Part shown: positions 1 through 7,594 of the stretch, one piece after another
Numbering within the stretch: position 1 is the stretch's first letter
Layout: the number at the start of each line of letters is the position of its first letter
Assembly (NCBI GenBank): GCA_016704895.1
Contig: JADIZG010000031.1
Coordinates: 1 to 30,125 of the forward strand
Reading direction: 5' to 3'
Origin: Betaproteobacteria bacterium
Lineage (GTDB): Bacteria; Pseudomonadota; Gammaproteobacteria; Burkholderiales; Casimicrobiaceae
Length of the DNA: 30,125 bases
Translations under genes and position numbers: made by a program
Notes under the pieces: model-generated
Told to the model about the DNA's origin: nothing
Database searches by the model: none
What the model saw: only the letters and a program-made list of their open reading frames with translations

Positions 1-268
1 GCGGCAAGATTGCGCAATAAGTATTACTCCAAATACAATTCCAGCGTTTGCGGGAACTGCTCCGGGTTGTGCCGACGATGGCTGGCGCGGTCGCCCTCGC
101 GGTCGTGCCCCGAGCTGGCGACTCCACGCATTGGCGACGCCATTGTCCCCCACGCATTGCGCACTCAGGATTGTGGTGTCCGGATTAAAGTAGCGTGGAC
201 GGGCACACGCACGCGCATGCCGCACGCCGAACGCATCCAACCTGATTGACCTCGACAAGGAGCCAGCG
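1..268. other. Leader region upstream of the catabolic cluster, no convincing gene
   Basis: No convincing coding sequence is visible. The first ~45 bases are clearly AT-richer than the rest of the window. A frame ending Gly-Lys-Ile-Ala-Gln-TAA at 16-18 could be the last codons of a gene lying outside the window, but five codons cannot decide it. A weak sigma70-like pair (TTGCGC at 10-15, TACAAT at 34-39, 18-bp spacer) could drive the first Bug gene with a leader of about 220 nt. The decamer CCACGCATTG occurs twice in direct orientation (124-133 and 150-159, 26 bp apart), a spacing compatible with a tandem regulator site. None of these is strong on its own. Confidence 0.35.
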
Positions 269-1285
269 ATGAGCGAGCAAATGGGAACGCGCAGGATCGT
301 GCACACCGTCTCCCGCCGCGACCTGATCCGCTGGGCGCTTGCAAGCGCTGCGTTGACCCTTGCACCGGGCGCGCGCGCACAGTCGTTTCCGTCGCGGCCG
401 GTCCGCATGGTGGTGCCGTTCGCGGCCGGGGGACCCGCCGACACGCTGACGCGCGCGACCGCCACGGCGCTTTCGGCGCAGTTGAAGGAGCAGGTGATCG
501 TCGAGAACAAGCCCGGCGCGGGCGGCAACATCGCGGCCGCGTACGTCGCGGGCAGCCCGCCCGATGGCCACACGCTCCTCGTGGCGGGGCAGGCGATCCT
601 CGCGATCAACAAGGCGCTCTACGCGAGCCTGCCCTACGATCCGGAGAAGGATTTCGCCTGGATCGGCATGATGGGCAGCTTCCCCAACGTCCTCGTCTCG
701 AATCCCGAGGCGGTGCCCGCGCGCAGCCTCGCGGAGCTCATCGACCTCGCGCGTGCGCGGCCGGGGCAGATCTCGTACGGATCGAATGGCGTCGGGTCGC
801 AGTCGCACCTGACGGTCGAGGTGATGGCGCAGGTCGCCGGCGTGAAGTTCCTGCACGTTCCCTACCAGGGCGCGGCGCCGCAGCGCGCCGACCTGCTGTC
901 GGGGCGCATCGGCTTCTCGTTCATCGGCGCGTCGACGACGGTGCCGCTGGTGCGCAGCGGCCAGTTGCGCGCGCTCGCGGTGAGCACGGGATCGCGCGTC
1001 GCCGTGCTGCCCGACGTCCCGACACTCGTCGAGTCGGGGTTCCCGACGCTCGACACGCCGACGTGGTTCGCCGCAGTGGCGCCCGCGGCAACGCCGGCGC
1101 CGGCGCTCGCAGCGCTGCGCTCGGCGTTCGCGGCGGCCATCGCGACGCCCGCCTACGCCGCCGAGATGGGCAAGCAGGCGAGCCTGGTCGTGAACGTCGA
1201 TTCGCAAGCTGCCGAAGCGCTGCTCGCCCGCGAGCGCAAGATCTGGGCCGACGCGGTGCGGACGACAGGCGCGACCGCGGGTTGA
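269..1285 (+). CDS. Bug/TctC-family periplasmic substrate-binding protein
   Basis: This 338-residue protein belongs to the tripartite tricarboxylate transporter receptor (TctC/Bug) family, which captures carboxylates or small aromatic acids in the periplasm. The N-terminus carries a twin-arginine-like stretch (SRRDLI, residues 15-20), a hydrophobic segment and an ARA cleavage site at about residue 37, so Tat or Sec export is likely. The mature part opens with the family signature (FPSRPVRMVVPFAAGGPAD), followed by the VENKPGAGG loop and a VPYQGAAP-type motif. An AAGGAG ribosome site (257-262) sits six bases before the ATG. It is the first gene of a co-directional cluster. No TctA or TctB membrane partner is in the window, as is usual for the expanded Bug families of Burkholderiales. 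The ligand cannot be read from sequence; an aromatic or tricarboxylic acid used by the downstream enzymes is plausible. Confidence 0.93.
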   Translation: MSEQMGTRRIVHTVSRRDLIRWALASAALTLAPGARAQSFPSRPVRMVVPFAAGGPADTLTRATATALSAQLKEQVIVENKPGAGGNIAAAYVAGSPPDGHTLLVAGQAILAINKALYASLPYDPEKDFAWIGMMGSFPNVLVSNPEAVPARSLAELIDLARARPGQISYGSNGVGSQSHLTVEVMAQVAGVKFLHVPYQGAAPQRADLLSGRIGFSFIGASTTVPLVRSGQLRALAVSTGSRVAVLPDVPTLVESGFPTLDTPTWFAAVAPAATPAPALAALRSAFAAAIATPAYAAEMGKQASLVVNVDSQAAEALLARERKIWADAVRTTGATAG

Positions 1286-1302
1286 GTTTCTCGCCCCGCC
1301 CG

Positions 1303-1638
1303 ATGATCCACCAGCTCCGCATCTACGAGATCTTCGAGCACAACCGCGAGGCGTTCCTCGAGCGCTTCGACGCGCATTCGGCGCGGATCATGGCGAGGCA
1401 CGGCTTCACGCTCCTCGCGACCTGGGAGACGAGGACGCCGCGCCGCCGCGAGTTCGTCTACCTGCTCGCGTGGCCGGACGAAGCGGCGATGGACGCCGGC
1501 TGGGCCGCGTTCCTCGCCGACCCGGAGTGGATCGAGGTGAAGCGCGCTACGCGGGAAGCGCACGGCAGGCTGGTGGGCGAGATCGAGGACCGCGTGCTCG
1601 TGCCGGTCGGCGACGCGCCGCTGCATCGCGCGACGTAG
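1303..1638 (+). CDS. NIPSNAP-family small protein
   Basis: The 111-residue product starts MIHQLRIYEIFEHNREAF and shows the ferredoxin-like alpha/beta pattern of NIPSNAP proteins: an N-terminal 'LRIYE' strand, a helix, a middle 'FVYLLAWPDEAAMDAGW' segment and a 'WIEVKRATREAHG' helix. Family members are small stress-responsive, dimeric alpha+beta-barrel proteins that often sit in catabolic operons without a defined catalytic role. The frame is open further upstream, but that part lies inside the Bug gene. The ATG at 1303 gives the conserved N-terminus, 17 bases after the Bug stop, with no strong ribosome site. Co-transcription with the Bug gene is likely. No signal peptide or cysteine motif is visible, so it is probably cytoplasmic. 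Confidence 0.85.
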   Translation: MIHQLRIYEIFEHNREAFLERFDAHSARIMARHGFTLLATWETRTPRRREFVYLLAWPDEAAMDAGWAAFLADPEWIEVKRATREAHGRLVGEIEDRVLVPVGDAPLHRAT

Positions 1639-1726
1639 CGGCGCGGGCGGCGCTTGCCGCTGCACGGCCGGGCGATTCGGTATGCTTGCGCGATCGCGCG
1701 ACAGGGGCGCGGACCGGGGAGACGGC

Positions 1727-2989
1727 ATGGATTTCAGGTCGGCGCTGGCCGCGTGCGCCGCGGCGGGCGAGGTCGCCGAGGTCGACGACGCGGTCGACCG
1801 CGCCGACATTCCGAAGCGCGTCAGGGACGAGGAGCGGCGGCGCAACCGCGCGCTCGTCTTCCGCCGCGTGCGCGACGCGGACGCGACGATCGTCGGCAAT
1901 CTCTACGGCTCGGCGAAGCGGGTCTGCCGCTCGCTGTCGGCGCGCAACTACGCGGCGCTGTTCGCGAGGCTCGACCGTGCGATCGCGAATCCCGCCGCGC
2001 TGGTTCGTCGCGTCGGCGCGCAGGACGACTCCGAAATCACGCGCACGCCCGACCTCGCGCGCCTGCTGCCGGCGATGCGCTACAGCCGGGACGACGCCAC
2101 GCCGTACCTCACGTCGGGCATCCTGCTCGCGCGCGATCCGGCCACGGGCGCGCACCACGTCTGCTTCGTGCGCATGTCGGTGGCGGGCGGGAACAAGCTG
2201 CTGGTCAACCCGGCGACCTCGCGCATCCGGCGGATCGTCGAGGAGACGCTCGGCCGGGGCGGGTCGCTCGACGTCGCGATCCTCGTCGGCGCGCCTTCCG
2301 AGGTCACGCTGATGGCCTGCGTCCATGCCGGGGACGGCGTCGACAAGCTCGCGGTCGCGCAGGCGCTGGGCGGCGACGGCCTCGCGTACACGGACGATCC
2401 GCTGCCGCTGCCGCTCTCCACCGAGTACGCGCTGACCGGGCGCATCGTCCCCAGCTACGAGCGCGAAGGCCCGGTCGGCGACCAGAAGGGGCTCTACTCG
2501 CTGCGCGAACGAAACCCGACGTGCCTCGTCGACGCGATCCGCGTGCGGCGCGAGCCGCGGTTCCATTCGATCTCGGGCGGCGTGTCGCGCGAGCACATCG
2601 AGCTCGTCACGCTGGGGCCTCGCGCCGTGCTCGAGCGGCTGCGGCGCGAGACGCCGGAGCTGCTGCGCTACGAGCTGCCGTTCTACGCGGGCGGGCGCCT
2701 CGCGGTGCTGGTCGTCGCGGACGGCTTCCGTCCCGCCGCGCTCGCGGAGCGGCTGTGGAGCATCTCGAGCGTCCGCGGCTTCGTCGCGGTCAACCGCGAC
2801 GTGGGCGCGCGCTCGGCGTCCGAGGTCCTGTGGGCGATCGTCGAGCGCGCGAGGGACGCGGAGCGGTTCGCGTTCTCGGGGGCGGGCACGCCGGGCGTCA
2901 AGCCGGGGAAGTTCCTCGTCGACGCCACCGAGGTCGATCCGGACGACTGGAACCACCGGCGCATCGAGGTCTACCGGCCGCCCGGCTGA
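1727..2989 (+). CDS. UbiD-family (prenyl-FMN dependent) decarboxylase
   Basis: The 420-residue product is recognisable as a UbiD-type decarboxylase, a family that reversibly removes carboxylate from aromatic or alpha,beta-unsaturated acids using prenylated FMN. Supporting segments are VGNLYGSAKR near the N-terminus, FVRMSVAGGNKLLVN (equivalent to the cofactor/metal-binding strand with its conserved Arg), the STEYALTGRIV stretch, EGPVGDQKGLYS (family pattern E-G-P-x-G-x-x-x-G-Y) and GGVSREHIELV, whose Glu is a candidate acid/base. I chose the ATG at 1727 because GGGGAG lies just upstream; an in-frame ATG at 1682 would start inside a TATGCT sequence (1681-1686) that itself resembles a -10 box. 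No ubiX-like flavin prenyltransferase is in the window. Next to an AthL-type enzyme, a role such as gallate- or dihydroxybenzoate-type decarboxylation is attractive but inferred. Confidence 0.9.
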   Translation: MDFRSALAACAAAGEVAEVDDAVDRADIPKRVRDEERRRNRALVFRRVRDADATIVGNLYGSAKRVCRSLSARNYAALFARLDRAIANPAALVRRVGAQDDSEITRTPDLARLLPAMRYSRDDATPYLTSGILLARDPATGAHHVCFVRMSVAGGNKLLVNPATSRIRRIVEETLGRGGSLDVAILVGAPSEVTLMACVHAGDGVDKLAVAQALGGDGLAYTDDPLPLPLSTEYALTGRIVPSYEREGPVGDQKGLYSLRERNPTCLVDAIRVRREPRFHSISGGVSREHIELVTLGPRAVLERLRRETPELLRYELPFYAGGRLAVLVVADGFRPAALAERLWSISSVRGFVAVNRDVGARSASEVLWAIVERARDAERFAFSGAGTPGVKPGKFLVDATEVDPDDWNHRRIEVYRPPG

Positions 2990-3010
2990 CGGACGGACGG
3001 GCGCCCGGCG

Positions 3011-3039
3011 TTGCGGCCGCTCAGGTCATGATGTATGCT
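3011..3039 (+). promoter_or_regulatory. Candidate sigma70 promoter before the second Bug gene
   Basis: TTGCGG (3011-3016) and TATGCT (3034-3039) are separated by exactly 17 bp in the gap after the UbiD gene. Three of six and four of six bases match the consensus. Transcription would begin near 3046, which argues for the downstream GTG start at 3094 rather than the ATG codons at 3028/3031 that overlap the -10 box. This is pattern evidence only. Confidence 0.35.
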
Positions 3040-3093
3040 CAACAATACAACTTGCGCCGCCGCGCCCCCGCGACCAGGCCCTCCGAGCCCGAC

Positions 3094-4071
3094 GTGAATC
3101 GGCGCCGCGTCGTCACCCTCGTCCCGGTCCTCGCCGCGCTGGCCTGCATGGCGATGGCGCCCGGGGTCTTCGCGCAGCAGTACCCGACCAAGCCCGTGCG
3201 CATGATCGTCCCGTTCCCGCCGGGCGGCACGACCGACGTGGTCGCGCGGCTCCTCGGTGCGAAGATCGGCGAGAAGTGGGGACAGACGATCGTCGTCGAC
3301 AACGTTGCCGGCGCGTCCGGGATGATCGGCACGCAGGCGGGGGTGCGTGCCGCGCCCGACGGCTACGTGATGACGCTGGGCAACAACCAGACGCACGCGA
3401 CCAACGCGTCGCTGTTCTCGAAGCTGACGTTCGACATGATCAAGGACGTGCAGCCGGTCGCGGTCCTGGTCCGCACGCGTCACGTGATCGTCGTTCCCGC
3501 CAATTCGCCCTACCGGACGTTCGACGAGCTCGTCGCCGCGGGCAAGGCGAAGCCGCTCAACTACGCGTCGTCGAGCCAGGGCTCGGCGTCGCACCTCGTG
3601 AGCGACGCGATGCGCGTGCGCACCGGCATCCAGGCGACGCACGTGCCCTACAAGGGGGCGGCGCCCGCGATCGCGGACGTCGTCGCCGGCCACGTCGACT
3701 TCATGACCGCGAGCTACGGCAGCGCGGTCGCCTTCCTCAAGTCCGGCAAGCTCCGCGGGCTCGCGATCTCGGGCGAGAAGCGGGAGCCCGCCTTCCCCGA
3801 CATGCCCACGCTCGCGGAGCTCGGCCACGAAGCGCTCTCGGCCGACACGTGGATCGCGCTGTTCGCGCCGGCGGGCACGCCGCGCCCGATCGTCCAGCAA
3901 TGGAGCGACGCGATCGCCGAGTTCGTCGCGATGCCCGACGTCGTCGAGAAGCTCAACACCGCCGGATTCGACGTCTGGTTCAAGCCGCTGTCGCAGGCGG
4001 AGGCGTTCCACGTCGGCGAGGTCGCGCGCTGGGGAAAGATGGTGCGCGATGCCGGCATCACGATGCAGTGA
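3094..4071 (+). CDS. Bug/TctC-family periplasmic substrate-binding protein (second copy)
   Basis: From GTG 3094 the product has 325 residues with a classic Sec signal peptide: positive NRRRVV, hydrophobic TLVPVLAALACMAMAPG, cleavage after VFA at about residue 27. The mature protein starts QQYPTKPVRMIVPFPPGG, the Bug family signature, followed by VVDNVAGASG and HVPYKGAAPAIAD motifs. In-frame ATGs at 3028 and 3031 would add 20-22 residues before the signal peptide and overlap a candidate promoter, so GTG 3094 is preferred although its ribosome site is weak. It lies between the UbiD and aminotransferase genes and probably delivers the same or a related carboxylate. It is clearly diverged from the other two Bug proteins of the window, so the three are paralogues rather than recent duplicates. 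Confidence 0.92.
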   Translation: MNRRRVVTLVPVLAALACMAMAPGVFAQQYPTKPVRMIVPFPPGGTTDVVARLLGAKIGEKWGQTIVVDNVAGASGMIGTQAGVRAAPDGYVMTLGNNQTHATNASLFSKLTFDMIKDVQPVAVLVRTRHVIVVPANSPYRTFDELVAAGKAKPLNYASSSQGSASHLVSDAMRVRTGIQATHVPYKGAAPAIADVVAGHVDFMTASYGSAVAFLKSGKLRGLAISGEKREPAFPDMPTLAELGHEALSADTWIALFAPAGTPRPIVQQWSDAIAEFVAMPDVVEKLNTAGFDVWFKPLSQAEAFHVGEVARWGKMVRDAGITMQ

Positions 4072-4093
4072 CGCGCGCACGGCCCTCGCGGGC

Positions 4094-4142
4094 GGCAGGC
4101 GGTCGTCGACCCGGATGTCGGTCGGCGGATCGCCCGCCTGCC
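4094..4142 (+). repeat. Inverted repeat between Bug gene and aminotransferase
   Basis: Nine-base arms GGCAGGCGG (4094-4102) and CCGCCTGCC (4134-4142) enclose a 31-nt loop in the 113-bp gap before the aminotransferase start. No T-run follows, so it is not a standard intrinsic terminator. It might act in mRNA stability or as an operator, or be chance in GC-rich DNA. Confidence 0.3.
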
Positions 4143-4184
4143 TGAGGCAACGTGCCGGAACGGGGAACGCTCGAGGTGGACAGC

Positions 4185-5525
4185 ATGAAGGTGATCGAAG
4201 GCGGGCGCGGGAAAGAAGTGCGCGAGACGCATGCGCAGGGGCCGCGCACGGCGGCGCTCGCGCTGCGCGCCGCGGCCGCGTTCCCGGACGCGCGCCTGAC
4301 CGCCGCCGACACGCGGCCGTTCCCGGTCGTGATGGCGCGCGGCGCGCGCGACCGGATCTACGACGTCGACGGGCGCGAGTACCTCGACTTCCACCTGTCG
4401 TCGGGCGCACTGGTCGCGGGCCATGCGCACCCCGACGTGCAGGCGGCGCTGCGCCGGCAGGTCGAGGCGGGCGGCAACTTCGGCGCGATGAACGAGGCGG
4501 CGATCGACCTCGCCGAGCGCATCGTGGCCGCGGTGCCGTCGATCGACTCGGTGAAGCTCGTCGTGTCCGGCACCGAGGCGACGCTGCACGCGATCCGCAT
4601 GGCGCGCGCCTACACGGGCCGCGACCTGGTGCTGCGCTTCGAGGGCGCCTACCACGGCCACCTCGACATGGTGTCGCTCAGCAACAAGCTCGCCACGCTC
4701 GGCCCCGCCGACCGCGACCGGCTGCCGGACATCCATCCGATCCCCGACTGCCCGGGCATTCCGCAGGCGATCCAGGACCTGTGCCTCGTCGCGCCGTTCA
4801 ACGACGCCGACGCGGTGCGCCGGATCCTGGCCGAGCACGGCGACCGGATCGCGTGCGTGATCATGGAGCCGTTCCAGCGCTTCATCGAGCCGCGCGAGGG
4901 CTTCCTGCAGGCGGTGCGCGACGCGACGCGGGCGTGCGGCGCGCTGCTGATCTTCGACGAGATCGTCACCGGCTTCCGGTTCGGCCCGGGCGGCGCGCAG
5001 GAGTACTACGGCGTCCGGCCGGATCTCACGACGCTGGGCAAGATCATCGGCGCCGGCTACCCGAACGGCGCGATCGGCGGGCCGGCCGAGATCATGAACG
5101 CGCTGTTCGGCAAGACCGCCCGCGCGCCGGTCTACCTGGCGGGCACGTTCGCGGGCCACGCGGTCGCCGCGGCGGGAGGCGCCGCCACGCTCGACGCGCT
5201 CGCGCAGCCCGGCGCGTACGCGAAGCTGTTCGCGCTCGGCGCGCGCGCGCGCGAATGGTTGCGGTCCGTGTTCGCGCGGCGTGGCGTCCCCGGTCGCGTC
5301 TTCGGCGTCGGCCCGCTGTTCCACCTGCACTTCGACGATGCCGACGTCGCGAACGCGCGCGACGCGCTCGGCGAGGACAAGGCGCTGCGCAAGCGCGTCT
5401 GGAACGCGCTCCTCGAGCGCGACGTCCACATCACGGGCGCACGCGGCTTCGTGAGCCTGCAGCACAACGCCGCGACGGTCGACGATCTCGTCGGCCGGTT
5501 CGACGCGGCGCTCGGCGACCTGTAG
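4185..5525 (+). CDS. Class III aminotransferase, glutamate-1-semialdehyde aminomutase-like
   Basis: The 446-residue product is a fold-type I PLP enzyme closest in pattern to HemL. It shows VSGTEATLHAIRMARAYTGRD (HemL: N-S-G-T-E-A), the EGAYHGHLD loop, the PLP-nitrogen aspartate in LLIFDEIVTGFRFG, and the Schiff-base lysine in TLGKIIGAGYPNGAIGG (Lys286). HemL-like enzymes in catabolic clusters commonly act as omega- or beta-aminotransferases or aminomutases rather than in haem synthesis. I prefer the ATG at 4185, preceded by GAGGTGG with eight bases spacing; a GTG at 4152 in the same frame, with GAGG upstream, would add 11 residues. The hyuA gene follows after 10 bases, so the two are probably co-expressed. 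A substrate amine is not obvious in an aromatic pathway, so nitrogen-containing substrates stay possible. Confidence 0.9.
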   Translation: MKVIEGGRGKEVRETHAQGPRTAALALRAAAAFPDARLTAADTRPFPVVMARGARDRIYDVDGREYLDFHLSSGALVAGHAHPDVQAALRRQVEAGGNFGAMNEAAIDLAERIVAAVPSIDSVKLVVSGTEATLHAIRMARAYTGRDLVLRFEGAYHGHLDMVSLSNKLATLGPADRDRLPDIHPIPDCPGIPQAIQDLCLVAPFNDADAVRRILAEHGDRIACVIMEPFQRFIEPREGFLQAVRDATRACGALLIFDEIVTGFRFGPGGAQEYYGVRPDLTTLGKIIGAGYPNGAIGGPAEIMNALFGKTARAPVYLAGTFAGHAVAAAGGAATLDALAQPGAYAKLFALGARAREWLRSVFARRGVPGRVFGVGPLFHLHFDDADVANARDALGEDKALRKRVWNALLERDVHITGARGFVSLQHNAATVDDLVGRFDAALGDL

Positions 5526-5535
5526 GGAAGGCGGC

Positions 5536-7593
5536 ATGATCGAGATCGGCATCGACGTCGGCGGTACGTTCACGGACGTGGTCCTGCTCGACCGGGTGGC
5601 CGGAAGGCTCGAGGTCGCGAAGACCGCGTCGACGCCGAAGGACCAGTCGATCGGCATCCTCACCGGGCTCGAGCGCCTGGGCGTCGATCCCGGGACGATC
5701 CAGCGGTTCGCGCACGGGTCGACGGTCGCGACCAACACGGTGCTCGAGCGCAAGGGCGCGAAGGTCGCGCTCCTCACCACCGCGGGCTTCCGCGACCTGC
5801 TGGAGATCGGGCGCACGAACCGCTCGAAGGTCTACGACATGAAGCTCGCCAAGCCCGCGCCGCTGGTGGCGCGCCCGCTGCGCTTCGAGGTCCGCCAGCG
5901 CCGGTTCGTCAACGGCGAGCCCGCGATCGCGCTGAACGAGGACGACGTCCGCACCGCGGTCGAGGCGTGCGCGGCGGAGGGCGTCGAGGCGATCGCCATC
6001 TGCTTCCTCCATTCGTACCTGGACGGCGCGGACGAGGAGCGGGCGGCCGCGATCGCGCGCGAGACCGCGCCCGCGATCCACGTCACGACCTCGTCGGACG
6101 TCGTGCGCGAGTACAAGGAATACGAGCGCTTCTCGACGGCGGCGCTCAACGCCTACGTGATGCCGGTGATGGACCGCTACCTGGAGCGGCTCGAGCTGCG
6201 CCTCGCGGACGCGGGCTACCGGGGCGTCGTCGAGATGATGAAGTCGTCGGGGGGGCTGATGCGGGCCTCCACCGCGCGGCGCTTCCCGGTCGAGACGCTC
6301 CTGTCCGGCCCGGCCGCGGGCGTGATGGGCGCGATCCACGTCGCCGAGCGCTCGGGGTTCCGCAACCTGATCACCTACGACATGGGCGGCACCTCGACCG
6401 ACGTGGCGCTGATCGCGGACGGCAAGGTGATGCGGACCGCCGAGACGCGCATCTCGAACCTGCCGGTCAAGACGCACATGATCGACATCAAGACGGTCGG
6501 CGCGGGCGGCGGCTCGATCGCGAGCGTCGTGGGCGGGCGCACGTTCAAGGTCGGCCCGCACAGCGCGGGCGCCGATCCCGGACCGGCGTGCTACGGCAAG
6601 GGCGGCACGGTCCCGACGGTCACCGACGCGAACCTGATGCTGGGCCGGCTGTCGTCGAGCTACGCGCTGGGCGGCGAGATCCGGATCGAGTCCGGGCGCG
6701 CGCAGGCGGTGGTGAGCGAGCTCGCGCAGTCGCTCGGCCTGTCGCCCGAGGCGATGGCCGACGGCATCCTGCGGCTGGTCAACGTGACGATGGCCTCGGC
6801 GATCCGCGAGATCTCGATCCAGCGCGGCCACGATCCGCGCGAGTTCGCGCTGGTCGCGTTCGGCGGCGCGGGGCCGATGCACGCCTGCGACCTCGCGCGC
6901 GATCTCGCGATCCCGCAGGTCGTGGTGCCGCCCGCGCCGGGCAACCTCTGCGCGTTCGGGCTGCTCGTCACCGACGTCGTCGCGGAGCGCTCCGAGACGC
7001 TGCTCGCGCGCACCGCCGGCCTCGACCCCGCGCGGCTCGCCGGGCGGTTCGAGCGGCTGGCCGCCGCCGCGATCGAGGACCTGGCGCGCGACGGCATCCC
7101 CCGCGAGGCGATCCGCGTCGTGTGCACGGCGGACATGCGCTACGTCGGGCAGAAGTCCGAGCTGCCGGTGCCGATGGACCTCGGCAACCTCGCCGCGAGC
7201 GCCGTCGACGACGCGTTCTTCGGCGTCTACGCCGAGCGCTACGGCCACACGAGGCGCGTGGCGCCGACCGAGATCGTGAACCTCCGCGTGATGGCGGTCG
7301 GGGCGATCGAGAAGGCCGACCTCGCGCGCCTGTCGCCCCCGGCGGCCAATCCCGACGCGGACGCCGACGGCGTGCTCGCGCGGCGCCGCGTGTTCTTCCG
7401 CGAGACCGGCTGGACCGAGTGTCCGGTCTACGACCGCTACCGGATCGCCGTGGGCACGCGGATCCCCGGGCCGGCGATCGTCGAGGAGCTGGGCGCGACG
7501 ACGGTCGTGGGCCCCGCCGACGCGTTCACGGTCGACGCGCAGCACAACCTCGTCGTCGACGTCCGCGCCGAGGGCGCGGCGCAGGGAGCCTGA
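5536..7593 (+). CDS. hyuA: Hydantoinase/oxoprolinase subunit A (HyuA family)
   Basis: The 685-residue protein is the ATP-binding subunit of the hydantoinase A / 5-oxoprolinase / acetone-acetophenone carboxylase superfamily. It starts IEIGIDVGGTFTDVVLLD, the N-terminal actin-like phosphate loop, and carries HGSTVATNTVLERKGA, the LLSGPAAGV segment, ITYDMGGTSTDVALI (second phosphate loop) and GAGGGSIA. Family members hydrolyse ATP to activate cyclic amides or ketones for ring opening or carboxylation, acting with a HyuB partner. GGGAAGG lies upstream of the ATG. The stop is one base from the HyuB start, indicating a stoichiometric complex. In this cluster it might open a cyclic intermediate or carboxylate a ketone. 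The true substrate is unknown and the symbol reflects family membership only. Confidence 0.93.
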   Translation: MIEIGIDVGGTFTDVVLLDRVAGRLEVAKTASTPKDQSIGILTGLERLGVDPGTIQRFAHGSTVATNTVLERKGAKVALLTTAGFRDLLEIGRTNRSKVYDMKLAKPAPLVARPLRFEVRQRRFVNGEPAIALNEDDVRTAVEACAAEGVEAIAICFLHSYLDGADEERAAAIARETAPAIHVTTSSDVVREYKEYERFSTAALNAYVMPVMDRYLERLELRLADAGYRGVVEMMKSSGGLMRASTARRFPVETLLSGPAAGVMGAIHVAERSGFRNLITYDMGGTSTDVALIADGKVMRTAETRISNLPVKTHMIDIKTVGAGGGSIASVVGGRTFKVGPHSAGADPGPACYGKGGTVPTVTDANLMLGRLSSSYALGGEIRIESGRAQAVVSELAQSLGLSPEAMADGILRLVNVTMASAIREISIQRGHDPREFALVAFGGAGPMHACDLARDLAIPQVVVPPAPGNLCAFGLLVTDVVAERSETLLARTAGLDPARLAGRFERLAAAAIEDLARDGIPREAIRVVCTADMRYVGQKSELPVPMDLGNLAASAVDDAFFGVYAERYGHTRRVAPTEIVNLRVMAVGAIEKADLARLSPPAANPDADADGVLARRRVFFRETGWTECPVYDRYRIAVGTRIPGPAIVEELGATTVVGPADAFTVDAQHNLVVDVRAEGAAQGA

Positions 7594-7594
7594 G

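Noticed and set aside
10..249. 79-codon frame at the window start
   Set aside because: No family resemblance, poor codon bias and no ribosome site.
1682..1726. Upstream ATG of the UbiD gene
   Set aside because: It lies within a -10-like TATGCT, has no ribosome site, and the family N-terminus fits ATG 1727.
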